From contig CANLBM010000003.1 in assembly GCA_947488845.1 (NCBI GenBank), positions 1 through 64,000 of the forward strand: 64,000 nt of DNA, read 5' to 3'. The position numbers and the translations under genes are program-made. Positions 44,164 to 53,061 of this stretch are shown one piece after another. The notes beneath the pieces were generated by a model. That model saw only the letters and a program-made list of their open reading frames with translations. It was not told where the DNA came from and did no database searches. This DNA comes from an uncultured Sphingomonadaceae bacterium (GTDB lineage Bacteria > Pseudomonadota > Alphaproteobacteria > Sphingomonadales > Sphingomonadaceae). Position 1 is the stretch's first letter. The number at the start of each line of letters is the position of its first letter.

Positions 44164-46698
44164 TTGACCTTTAGAGCATGTCGCCATCTGGCTAGCCCGT
44201 TGCTGGCATTGACTTTGTCCACGGCGTGCGTTGCCCTGCCCGCGCCCGACAAGAATTTCACAGCGCCTCCTGAAATTTCGGCGGCCACCGTCCATCCGGA
44301 AATCTGGCCGCGTGCGGAATGGCCCTATCCCGAGGATGCATCGGTTGAAGCGCGCATCAAGGCCATCATCGCGCGCATGACAATCGAAGAAAAGGTTGGC
44401 CAGGTCATTCAGGCAGATATCGCCAGCGTGACACCCGACGAAGCACGGCGCTATCATCTCGGGTCGATCCTCAACGGCGGCAATTCGGCTCCGGGGAATG
44501 ACGAATTTGCGCCTCCCGCCGATTGGCTGGCACTCGCTGACGCCTTTTACGATGCCTCCGTCGACACCAAAGGCGGCAGGACGGCAGTTCCGATCATCTG
44601 GGGGACCGATGCGGTCCACGGTCACAGCAATATCGTCGGGGCGACTATATTTCCGCACAATGTCGGCCTCGGCGCGATGCGCGATCCCGATCTGCTCGGA
44701 CAAATCGCCGAGGCGACAGCGCTCGAGCTGCGATCGACCGGAATGGAATGGACTTTTGCGCCGACCATCACCGTGCCGCAGGATGGCCGCTGGGGCCGCG
44801 CCTATGAAGGTTATTCGCAGGACCCCGCGCTGGTCGCCAGCTACATTGGCCGGTTTATCAGGGGTCTGCAGGGGAAGCCGGGCGACAGGTCGATTTTATC
44901 GGGACCGCATGTACTGGCCAGCACCAAACATTTTCTTGCCGACGGCGGCACGGACCAGGGGCGCGATCAGGGCGATGCCAAGATCAGCGAAACGGAATTG
45001 CGGGATATTCACGGCAGCCCCTATATTCCGGCGATCAATGCAGGCGTCCAGACCATCATGGCCAGTTTCTCCAGCTGGAATGGCGAGAAAATAACCGGCC
45101 ACAAAGGATTGCTGACCGACGTCCTGAAACAGCGGATGCGGTTTGGCGGTTTCATCGTCAGTGACTGGAATGCCCATGGCCAGATATTGGGTTGCACCAA
45201 TGCCAGCTGTCCTCAGGCAATCAATGCCGGGCTCGACATGTATATGGCGCCCGATACATGGAAACCGCTGTATAATAGTCTGGTGCAACAGGCGAAGGAC
45301 GGCATCGTGCCGATTGACCGGCTCGAGGATGCGGTGGCCAATATCCTTCGCGTCAAAATTCGCGCCGGACTTTTCGAAGCCGGCCGGCCGTCCAGCAGAC
45401 CCTATTCCGGCCGTTTCGAGATGCTCGGCAGCGCGGACCATCGGGCGCTCGCTCGCGAGGCCGTGCGCAAGTCGCTGGTCCTGATCAAGAATGACAAACA
45501 GATTCTGCCGCTGGCTCCCAATAGCAATATCCTGGTCGCTGGAGACGGTGCGGACGATATCAGCCGGGCTTCGGGAGGCTGGACGCTGACCTGGCAGGGA
45601 ACCGGCATAGACAATGACAAATTCCCGGGTGCGACATCGATCTGGCAGGGGATCCACGATGCGGTCACCGCCGCCGGTGGCACGGCACGCCATGCACCCG
45701 ACGGCAGTTTCGTCGACAAGCCGGATGCGGCGATCGTCATCTTTGGCGAAACGCCTTATGCCGAATTTCAGGGCGACCTCAAAACGTTGCAGCTCAAACC
45801 CGAATTGAAGGGGCCGTTGGCGACCATGCGCAAACTGAAAGCGCAGGGCGTACCGGTGGTGGCAGTTTTTCTGACCGGACGCCCGTTATGGACCAATCCG
45901 GAAATCAACGCGTCCGATGCTTTTGTGACCGCATGGTTGCCGGGCTCCGAAGGCGGCGGCGTTGCCGATATGCTCTTCCGCAACAAAGACGGAAATGTTG
46001 CGCATGAATTCGAAGGAAAGCTGGGTTTCACCTGGCCGATGACCGCCGATGCCAAAGGACCCCGCCTGTTCGATCTCGGCTATGGCCTGACCACTGGCAG
46101 CGCCTCGGACTTGGGCATTTTGTCCGAAGATTCCGGGGTCGCGAGTGAGGAAGCCAGTGCCGGACTTTTTTTTGACAAGGGCCTTCCGACCGCATCATGG
46201 TCGTTGCTTGTATCTGACGGACAGTCCGACAGGACGCGTATCACCACCACTCCGGCGGAGGCTATCGGGGGACGGGTGCAGGTCAGAGCGGTCGACCATT
46301 TAACGCAGGAAGGGGCGCGGCAATTCATTTCCGAGGGCGGCGGACCGACCGTCGTCGAACTGGTGACACATGCACCGATAGACGTCAGCCGCGAAGCCAA
46401 TGGCGATGTCTTGCTGCTGATGACCATGCGCTATGACAAACGATCCAGTGCGCCGGTCAAATTATCGATGCGATGCGGCGATGGTTGCGGTGGAGAAATC
46501 GAGCCGGCCGCCCTGAACGCGCTTGATGTGGGAAAATGGCAAACCGTCGGCGTACCGATCAAATGCTTTGCCAATGCCGGAGCGGATGTCCGCAAACTGG
46601 ATGCTCCGTTTCAAATTTCAACGACAGGGTCGATCAATCTCAGCCTGTCACGCGTGGCCCTGGGTACAGTGGCCGATATAATATTGGGCTGCGAATAA
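44164..46698 (+). CDS. GH3 beta-glucosidase, exo-acting
   Basis: 844 residues from TTG 44164, with AGAGG about nine bases upstream. N-terminal export signal with a possible lipobox near LSTAC. GH3 catalytic barrel (about 50-400) includes MTIEEKVGQ, KHFLADGGTDQGRDQGD and the nucleophile Asp334 in GGFIVSDWNAHGQ. A second sandwich domain (about 440-640, RKSLVLIKNDKQILPL) and a C-terminal ~170-residue domain (about 670-844) follow the ExoP-type layout that acts on beta-1,3/1,4-glucans. It should release glucose from non-reducing ends, feeding the glucokinase downstream. Opposite the receptor gene. Confidence 0.88.
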   Translation: MTFRACRHLASPLLALTLSTACVALPAPDKNFTAPPEISAATVHPEIWPRAEWPYPEDASVEARIKAIIARMTIEEKVGQVIQADIASVTPDEARRYHLGSILNGGNSAPGNDEFAPPADWLALADAFYDASVDTKGGRTAVPIIWGTDAVHGHSNIVGATIFPHNVGLGAMRDPDLLGQIAEATALELRSTGMEWTFAPTITVPQDGRWGRAYEGYSQDPALVASYIGRFIRGLQGKPGDRSILSGPHVLASTKHFLADGGTDQGRDQGDAKISETELRDIHGSPYIPAINAGVQTIMASFSSWNGEKITGHKGLLTDVLKQRMRFGGFIVSDWNAHGQILGCTNASCPQAINAGLDMYMAPDTWKPLYNSLVQQAKDGIVPIDRLEDAVANILRVKIRAGLFEAGRPSSRPYSGRFEMLGSADHRALAREAVRKSLVLIKNDKQILPLAPNSNILVAGDGADDISRASGGWTLTWQGTGIDNDKFPGATSIWQGIHDAVTAAGGTARHAPDGSFVDKPDAAIVIFGETPYAEFQGDLKTLQLKPELKGPLATMRKLKAQGVPVVAVFLTGRPLWTNPEINASDAFVTAWLPGSEGGGVADMLFRNKDGNVAHEFEGKLGFTWPMTADAKGPRLFDLGYGLTTGSASDLGILSEDSGVASEEASAGLFFDKGLPTASWSLLVSDGQSDRTRITTTPAEAIGGRVQVRAVDHLTQEGARQFISEGGGPTVVELVTHAPIDVSREANGDVLLLMTMRYDKRSSAPVKLSMRCGDGCGGEIEPAALNALDVGKWQTVGVPIKCFANAGADVRKLDAPFQISTTGSINLSLSRVALGTVADIILGCE

Positions 46699-46774
46699 GG
46701 TAATCCAGCTGTGCAAAAAAGACGGCCTCCGATGCGCAGAAACGCCGGTACCTTCCCGGGCGGTGCCTTGACCC

Positions 46775-47746
46775 ATGAATGAAATCGTCGTCGCCGATAT
46801 TGGCGGAACCCACGCGCGCTTTGCCATAGCGGAAATAGAGGAGGGCAGAATCTTGTCGCTCTCCTCTCCCGTCACATTGGCAACCGCAGATCATGCAAGC
46901 TTTCAAATCGCGTGGGAAGTCTTTGGCGAACATCTCGGTCGTCCGCTGCCGCGCGCCGCCGCAATTGCCATGGCCGCCCCGATCAGGTCCGATCTGATCA
47001 AGCTGACCAACAATCCGTGGATCGTCCGGCCATCGCAAATCCCGAACAAACTGGGCGTCGACCGGCATATCCTGATCAATGACTTCGCCGCGGTCGCCCA
47101 TGCGGTTGCCCTGGTGGAGGCCGACCAGTTATTCCATATCACCGGACCCGATCTGCCGCTGACAAGCACCGGCGTCATCAGCGTTATCGGTCCGGGCACC
47201 GGCCTCGGCGTCGCTGCTCTGGTTTACAATGATCATCAAATGCAGGTGCTTGCCACCGAAGGAGGCCATGCGGATTTTTCGCCTCTGGATGCAGTCGAGG
47301 ACCGCATCCTCCAGACGTTGCGCACCCAATATGGCAGAGTCGCGGTGGAGCGCGTCGTTTCAGGACCGGGGCTGCGGGCAATATTCGGAGTCCTGTCCGA
47401 AATGGAAGGCCGCGCTATTCCGCCGGGTGACGACAAGGCGCTTTGGTCTATGGCGCTGGCAGGCCAGAATAGCATTGCAACGGCGGCGCTCGATCGCTTC
47501 TTCCAGACGCTGGGATCCATCGCCGGAGATATTGCGCTGACTCATGGTCCGGGCCCGGTTGTGTTGGCAGGAGGCCTGGGCCTGCGGCTGGTCGACCATA
47601 TTGCCAATTCGGGCTTTGCTGACCGGTTCGTATCCAAAGGTCGCTACCGCGGGTTGATGGAAAGCTTGCCGGTCAAGATGATAACCCACCCCGAACCAGG
47701 TCTGCTCGGCGCAGCGGCGGCCTTTGCCATAGAATATCGAACATAA
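46775..47746 (+). CDS. glk: Glucokinase
   Basis: 323 residues. Glk-type sugar kinase: ADIGGTHARFAIAE phosphate loop at the N-terminus, LINDFAAVAHAVALV with the catalytic Asp, GPGTGLGVAALV, and EGGHADFSPLD, followed by VVLAGGLGLRLVDH. Phosphorylates glucose (possibly mannose) with ATP after import or release. It lies 76 bases after the GH3 gene on the same strand, completing the glycan locus. No hexokinase or mannokinase beside it. Confidence 0.9.
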   Translation: MNEIVVADIGGTHARFAIAEIEEGRILSLSSPVTLATADHASFQIAWEVFGEHLGRPLPRAAAIAMAAPIRSDLIKLTNNPWIVRPSQIPNKLGVDRHILINDFAAVAHAVALVEADQLFHITGPDLPLTSTGVISVIGPGTGLGVAALVYNDHQMQVLATEGGHADFSPLDAVEDRILQTLRTQYGRVAVERVVSGPGLRAIFGVLSEMEGRAIPPGDDKALWSMALAGQNSIATAALDRFFQTLGSIAGDIALTHGPGPVVLAGGLGLRLVDHIANSGFADRFVSKGRYRGLMESLPVKMITHPEPGLLGAAAAFAIEYRT

Positions 47747-47758
47747 GACGCCACACTG

Positions 47759-47789
47759 CAGTCTGTCCGGCCAAAGCTCAGACAGACTG
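47759..47789. terminator. Hairpin between convergent glk and DUF1702 genes
   Basis: CAGTCTGTC (47759-47767) pairs perfectly with GACAGACTG (47781-47789) around 13 bases. It overlaps the last codons of the reverse gene. No strong T run, so it is a plausible bidirectional terminator only. Confidence 0.45.
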
Positions 47790-48824
47790 TTTGTCGATAT
47801 CCTGAGCCACTGCGTCCTGCGAAGAGAAAATTTCCTTGCCATCGCCGCGCGTACGCTCGGTGATGCCTTGAACAAAAACGTCCGCGATGCAATGTCTCCA
47901 TGCTTCATATCGCGGACGATCCGATCGGGTCCCGGCTGCATTGCTTTGCCGGAGTTCCTCCACCAGCGCTGCCAGCGCTTCGGGCTCCATACCCCACAGG
48001 GTCTTGATTGCCGCGCGGATGGTTTCCGGCATGCTCTGGTCGCTGATGCGTGCGCTGCAGGCGAGAGCTATCCCCTGCGCAAACCACTCGCCGTTCGGTC
48101 CGGCGAGCCGGTAACCGTCGAGAAATACATTGTCATCCGCCGGGCCCGCATAGCAACTGGCGAGTCCGATGCCCGACCAGATGTCTGCCTGCCGATCGGC
48201 CGCCATGGAGCCGGCCAGGGCCGCCGCCTTGCCGATATCGGCGCCGCTGACAAACCAGATGCCGCGCCCGACACCCTGATCATAAGCGCGCGAGGCATAG
48301 CCTTCCAATTTCCGCTTGGGACGGTTGAGGGTCTTTTCTTGCTGGAAATAGACATTGTGATAGCCCATGCCGTCATAGGCCATCCAGCGGTAAAACGGGT
48401 CCAGCGCGCCAACAATAGCCTTTTCCCGCCAGGAGAGCTTGGACATGGCCAGCCCGGTGCCGGCATTGACCAGCAGCGGATAGCGCGCTTCAAACCGTTC
48501 CCGGAATTTCCCGAGCATTGGACGGCGAAACGGAATGGAATCGACCAGCGCGCTACCCATCGCTCCACCTTCGACAAAAAAGCCGCGCAGCAAAGCCGGT
48601 TCCTCCGCCATGGCCTGTTCGAACGCGGCAAGCGAACGGACCGACAATATCAGATTATAACCGCGCAGAAATGTCTTGCCGATCGATTCCAGCCGTTCTT
48701 CATGGCTTTTCTCGGCAAGGTCAAAGCCCCGAATCCTGAATTCAACGCGACGCGGGTCCAGTACGAGAAAATTGCCAATAACAGCAGGAAGCGGCTTCAA
48801 TTGATCTGTCTGATCTTCAAGCAT
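47778..48824 (-). CDS. DUF1702-family protein
   Basis: 348 residues from ATG 48824, with GGAGG eight bases upstream. It matches the DUF1702 family: RRVEFRIRGF start, ALLRGFFVEGGAMGSAL, the WMAYDGMGYHNVYFQ region, the AYDQGVGRGIWFVSGADIG segment, and RQADIWSGIGLASCYAGPADD. DUF1702 proteins are best known from enediyne and related clusters in actinomycetes, with unknown chemistry. It has no signal peptide or clear membrane helix. Here it sits alone between glucokinase and a glycosyltransferase with no polyketide genes nearby, so a broader role is likely. Confidence 0.75.
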   Translation of the reverse strand: MLEDQTDQLKPLPAVIGNFLVLDPRRVEFRIRGFDLAEKSHEERLESIGKTFLRGYNLILSVRSLAAFEQAMAEEPALLRGFFVEGGAMGSALVDSIPFRRPMLGKFRERFEARYPLLVNAGTGLAMSKLSWREKAIVGALDPFYRWMAYDGMGYHNVYFQQEKTLNRPKRKLEGYASRAYDQGVGRGIWFVSGADIGKAAALAGSMAADRQADIWSGIGLASCYAGPADDNVFLDGYRLAGPNGEWFAQGIALACSARISDQSMPETIRAAIKTLWGMEPEALAALVEELRQSNAAGTRSDRPRYEAWRHCIADVFVQGITERTRGDGKEIFSSQDAVAQDIDKQSV

Positions 48825-49070
48825 TGCAGCGCCCTCCGTCTTGTTCGTTGCGTTCGTGGTCAACAGGCCTTTAATCGTGATGGCATATCGATAACGCAAT
48901 CGACCACTTCCCGCAAAATATCTTTATCGAATGAGCCAAAATGGATCATGGGACTCCGGTTCGCCGCAAATCTTTGGCTATATCGGCCAACAGACGGGAT
49001 CGCAGTTGCATTTGTTAACCAGGCTTGGCTCAAATAGCCTCAATTTTTAGGGGCAGGCAGAGGGACGTTA

Positions 49071-50189
49071 ATGAAAACGATATTAGTCGTCGGCGTCCGC
49101 GGCATGCCTGATGTGGAAGGCGGCGTCGAAAAAAACGCGGAAAGCCTCTTCCCTCCAATCGCCGCCCGTGGCTGGAAAGTGTGCGTCGCAGGCTGGAAAC
49201 CCCATATCAAAAGCGACGATTTTCGCGGCGTATCGCTGTGGTGCGCGCCGACCTCCGGTTTCGGTAAAATCGACGCACCGCTCTATTCGATCCTGACATG
49301 GTTCAAGGCATTGCGGATGCGTCCGGATATTGTCCATATGGCCGGACCGGAACCGGCATTTCTGCTTTGGGCCTATAAGTTGATCGGCTGCAAAATCGTC
49401 GTGCGCCTGGGTGCCGATTACCACCGACGTCCTGGCAGCATGGCAGGAAAATGGTTCATGCGATGTGCAGAATATCAATTGCGTTGGGCAGATAATATCA
49501 TCGTCGTCACACCCGCGCTGGCAAGAAAATTGCGCGCTTCGGGCATCCGGAAAGACATTCATGTCATCGGTAACGCGCTCGACCGGGCAGAAAATTTCCC
49601 GGAGGATTCGCCGGAAGATTCGAGCACGCCGATCAGCGGGGACTATATTCTTTTCGTCGGCCAGATCTCCCAGCAGAAAAATATTCATAGCCTGATTGCC
49701 GCCTTTCGGGTCTTTGCCAAAAGCTATCCTCAAATGCAGCTCGTGATCGTCGGCCAGTGGGACAAACGTGCCGGACGCAAACAAATAGAGGCCCTGGGTG
49801 ACGAGCGGATCAAGCTGCTGGGTAGCGTGCCGCGATCGCGTTTGGCCACGCTCTATCGCGGGGCGCGGTTTTTCGTAAATCCGTCAATCCGCGAAGGACA
49901 TTCCAATACCCTGCTCGAGGCTATCAGCGTAGGCTGTCCGGTCTTGCTGGGTGATCTCCCGGAGAACCGGGATTTGCGATTGAACGCCAAGCATTATTTT
50001 AGCCCGGAGGATATGCGGAGCATGGTCAGCGCACTTGATCGCGCCCACGCCAATCCGGACGTTTTCCGTGTAAATTGCGATCGCTTTCCGCAATGGGAAG
50101 AAATCGCGGAACAGACGATACAGGCCTATGAGAAATTATTTGTCGACGATGCTCAAGGCACCGCAAATGGCCAGCCGTCACGGGCCTAG
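49071..50189 (+). CDS. Family 4-type glycosyltransferase
   Basis: 372 residues. Two Rossmann-like halves (GT-B): the N-terminal VVGVRGMPDVEGGVEKNAESL acceptor-side loop and the C-terminal GDYILFVGQISQQKNIHSLI start with VPRSRLATLYRGARFFVNPS and the donor-binding REGHSNTLLEAISVGCPVLL (the E-x7-E pattern). Family 4 enzymes build exopolysaccharide or LPS. A ribosome site GGCAGAGGGA precedes the ATG. Its neighbours do not form a clear polysaccharide cluster, so the product cannot be predicted. Confidence 0.82.
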   Translation: MKTILVVGVRGMPDVEGGVEKNAESLFPPIAARGWKVCVAGWKPHIKSDDFRGVSLWCAPTSGFGKIDAPLYSILTWFKALRMRPDIVHMAGPEPAFLLWAYKLIGCKIVVRLGADYHRRPGSMAGKWFMRCAEYQLRWADNIIVVTPALARKLRASGIRKDIHVIGNALDRAENFPEDSPEDSSTPISGDYILFVGQISQQKNIHSLIAAFRVFAKSYPQMQLVIVGQWDKRAGRKQIEALGDERIKLLGSVPRSRLATLYRGARFFVNPSIREGHSNTLLEAISVGCPVLLGDLPENRDLRLNAKHYFSPEDMRSMVSALDRAHANPDVFRVNCDRFPQWEEIAEQTIQAYEKLFVDDAQGTANGQPSRA

Positions 50190-50632
50190 GTTTGCCTGCC
50201 CGTGACGACCTACAGAGCCAAAATTGTGACTGCTCCGGACAGGCCTGTCCGCGCATCCCCCTGTTTCCGGACATGAATGTACCGTCCCGACTGCACGATT
50301 CACGCAGTGGAGCGCGATCGGCAGACTGGTCTTCAAAGGATGCCACAGTCTTCCAGGTCAGCTGCAACCCTGCCCATGCCCCTTGCATCAGGAAAATCGC
50401 GAGATGATCCGCTTTGCCAAGGCCGAAGGGCTGAAGGATATTCTAAAGCCTGCTGCTGCCTGACGAAGCAACCGAAAGCAGGTTCCGCAGCAAGATATGC
50501 CCGACCTGCCGTCACCGGTGCAACCCGTACGGGTCGCCGCTTGGGAACTGCCCCGCTATTCAAAGTGCGGTTTGTGGCAACATCCGCGAGGCTTTAGACC
50601 CTGTTCCGGTCCGATGACGGAGAGGTTATTCA
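50190..50632. other. 443-base intergenic region with a perfect palindrome
   Basis: No gene is supported. It carries one 16-base perfect palindrome (50236-50251, CGGACAGGCCTGTCCG), a possible regulator site. The rest is GC-rich and featureless by eye; GAGAGG just before 50633 is the ribosome site of the next gene. Confidence 0.5.
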
Positions 50633-52258
50633 ATGGTCGAAAGCGAGATAGACATTCTGGTCATCGGCGCCGGTGCAGCAGGCCTTGCTGCGGCTCTGGC
50701 AGCGAAAGAATCCGGTGCGTCGGTCCGGCTGATCGAAAAGCAGGACCGGCTTGGCGGGACCGCCGCGATATCCGGGGGCGTGGTCTGGCTCCCCGATCAT
50801 GACCAGATGGCCGCGCAGGGCATAGCGGACAGCAGCGCCGACGCATTGGCCTATTTCCAGTCGCTCGATCACGGCGAGATGGACGAGGCCACGCTCCGGG
50901 CCTTTGTCACCGAGGCCGGACCGGCGCTCTCTTTCCTGACCGGCATGGATGCGATCAAGCTGACGATGATGCCGGATTATCCGGACTATTATGAAGACCG
51001 ACCCGGCGCGAAAACCGGTGGCCGCTCGCTCGACAACGAACTGTTTGATTTCAAGACGCTCGGCGAGTGGAAAGACTGGGTGTTCGCACATGGCCCTGCG
51101 CCCAGAATGATGTTGCGTGAAACGCCGCTCGGCGGCGGCAGCGGTGTAGTCGATCCGGCGGAATTGCAGTGGCGCGAGACCGAAGATTTGCGCGGCTGGG
51201 GACAGGCGCTGGTCGGGCGGCTGCTGAAGGCCTGTCTCGATCGCGGCATCGAGCCTGTTCTCGGATGCGGCGGTTATAGGCTTTCCATTAATCAGGGCCG
51301 GGTGACCGGCGCGATTGTCGAACGCGGCGGCGAACAGGAGATCATCAGCGCGCGCAACGGTGTGATCCTGGCCACCGGCGGATTCGAATGGAATGACGCG
51401 CTGAAACACGCCTTCTTGCGCGGGCCGCTCGATGCCCCCGCCTCGCCGCCGACCAATCGCGGCGACGGCCTGAAAATGGCGATGGCGGCGGGTGCGGGTC
51501 TTGGCAATATGACCAGCGCCTGGTGGGTGCCCACTCTCGCGATTCCCGAAGCGCAATGGCAGAGCGGAGAAACCCGCAACATGCCGGTGCTGATCGAACG
51601 GACCCTGCCGCACGGCATCATGGTCAACCGCGACGGCCAGAGATTCTGCAACGAGGCGGCAAATTATTCGGCCCTGGCCGGAGCGTTCCATGCCTTCGAT
51701 CCGGCAAGCTACGACTATCCCAATCTGCCCGCCTATCTGATTTTCGATTCACAATATCGCGAACGCTATCCGCTGGCCTCCTACATGCCCGGCAGTCCGC
51801 TACCCGACTGGGTGGTAGTGGCCGACAGTTTTGAAGAACTGGCAGATAAAATTGGTGTTGATGCAAAGAAACTTCCCGCCACGGTCGCCCGGTTCAATGA
51901 ACTGGCCAGCCAGCTGGACGACCAGGATTTCGGTCGCGGCAAGACCGACTATGACCGCTTCTACGGCGACCGTTCGAAAGAAGGGGCGGGAGCAACACTG
52001 GGCAGTCTGGTCCAGCCGCCTTATTACGCGGTGAAAATCAGGATGGGCGCGCTCGGCACCAACGGCGGCGCAAAAACCAACGCGCAGGCGCAGATACTGG
52101 ATGTCGATGGCGAACCGATTGCCGGACTGTTCGGTGCCGGCAATGTGATCAGCGCGCCGACCGGCAGTGTCTATGCGGGAGCGGGCGGCACTTTGGGACC
52201 TGCGCTGACATTTGGCTATATCGCCGGCCGCGCGGCGGCCAAACGGATCAATCAGTGA
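50633..52258 (+). CDS. FAD-binding dehydrogenase, 3-ketosteroid-delta1-dehydrogenase-like
   Basis: 541 residues. FAD domain DILVIGAGAAGLAAALAAKE at the N-terminus, ISGGVVWLPDH, GVILATGGFEWN, RFCNEAANYSAL and the C-terminal FGAGNVISAPTGSVYAGAGGTLGPALTF. This is the pattern of the fumarate reductase/succinate dehydrogenase flavoprotein superfamily branch that includes 3-ketosteroid and 3-oxo-lipid dehydrogenases. It likely removes hydrogens across a ketone-adjacent bond. Substrate not fixed by sequence; steroid, terpenoid or cyclic ketone are options. Start of the 50-60 kb block. Confidence 0.8.
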   Translation: MVESEIDILVIGAGAAGLAAALAAKESGASVRLIEKQDRLGGTAAISGGVVWLPDHDQMAAQGIADSSADALAYFQSLDHGEMDEATLRAFVTEAGPALSFLTGMDAIKLTMMPDYPDYYEDRPGAKTGGRSLDNELFDFKTLGEWKDWVFAHGPAPRMMLRETPLGGGSGVVDPAELQWRETEDLRGWGQALVGRLLKACLDRGIEPVLGCGGYRLSINQGRVTGAIVERGGEQEIISARNGVILATGGFEWNDALKHAFLRGPLDAPASPPTNRGDGLKMAMAAGAGLGNMTSAWWVPTLAIPEAQWQSGETRNMPVLIERTLPHGIMVNRDGQRFCNEAANYSALAGAFHAFDPASYDYPNLPAYLIFDSQYRERYPLASYMPGSPLPDWVVVADSFEELADKIGVDAKKLPATVARFNELASQLDDQDFGRGKTDYDRFYGDRSKEGAGATLGSLVQPPYYAVKIRMGALGTNGGAKTNAQAQILDVDGEPIAGLFGAGNVISAPTGSVYAGAGGTLGPALTFGYIAGRAAAKRINQ

Positions 52259-52283
52259 ACTCACCATTCAAGGGAACGGAATA

Positions 52284-53057
52284 ATGGGCATTTTGGATCA
52301 ATTCAAACTCGACGGTGAGGTCGCTGTCGTCACTGGTGCCGGCAAGGGAATCGGACGGGCAATCGCGCTCGGACTGGCCGAAGCGGGTGCCGATGTCGGG
52401 GTAGCAGCGCGCTCTGCGAATGATCTGGAAAAGGTTGCGGAAGAGATACGCGCCATGGGCCGTCGCGCGATTGCGGTGCCGACCGATGTCACCAGCCGTG
52501 CCGCGCTGGAGAATCTCGCCAACCGTGCGGTCGAGGAACTTGGCCGGCTGAGTATCTGGGTCAGCAACGCCGGCGGCTTGCCCGACGGCACGCCTCGCTA
52601 TCTGACGCGCACCCCGGAAGAAAGCTGGGACGCACAAATCGAGCTCAATCTGAAGAGCGTCTGGATGGGCGCGGTCGCAGCCGCCACGCACATGGGCGAG
52701 AATGGCGGTGCGATCATCAATATCTCATCGCGTGCCGCAATAGGCGGACAGGTCAAGAACGCCCCTTATGGCGCGTCCAAGGCAGCGGTGAACAGCCTGA
52801 CCGCCAGCCTGTCGCTGGAACTGGCCCCGAAAATCCGCGTCAATGCAGTCGCTCCGGGTCCGATCCCGACCGAAAATTTTGACGAATCCATGGGTATCGA
52901 TTCCGAAGAAGAGCGCGCAGCGCTGCTCAAACAGTTCCAGATTCCGCTCGCCCGTTTCGGACGGGAAGAGGATATTGCCGCCGCCGTGGTCTATATGGCG
53001 TCGCCCGCGTCGAGCTGGGTCACGGGCCAGTGTCTCTATGTAACGGGCGGCAAGTGA
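52284..53057 (+). CDS. Short-chain dehydrogenase/reductase
   Basis: 257 residues from ATG 52284, with AGGGAACGGA upstream. Rossmann glycine motif VTGAGKGIGRAIALGL, NAGG, catalytic Ser in INISSRAAIGG, and Tyr-x3-Lys in PYGASKAAVNSL. NAD(P)-dependent oxidoreductase; Asp/Arg at the adenosine-binding strand (AARSANDL) hints at NADP, uncertain. Follows the FAD dehydrogenase by 25 bases, and likely works in the same pathway. Confidence 0.88.
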   Translation: MGILDQFKLDGEVAVVTGAGKGIGRAIALGLAEAGADVGVAARSANDLEKVAEEIRAMGRRAIAVPTDVTSRAALENLANRAVEELGRLSIWVSNAGGLPDGTPRYLTRTPEESWDAQIELNLKSVWMGAVAAATHMGENGGAIINISSRAAIGGQVKNAPYGASKAAVNSLTASLSLELAPKIRVNAVAPGPIPTENFDESMGIDSEEERAALLKQFQIPLARFGREEDIAAAVVYMASPASSWVTGQCLYVTGGK

Positions 53058-53061
53058 TCCG

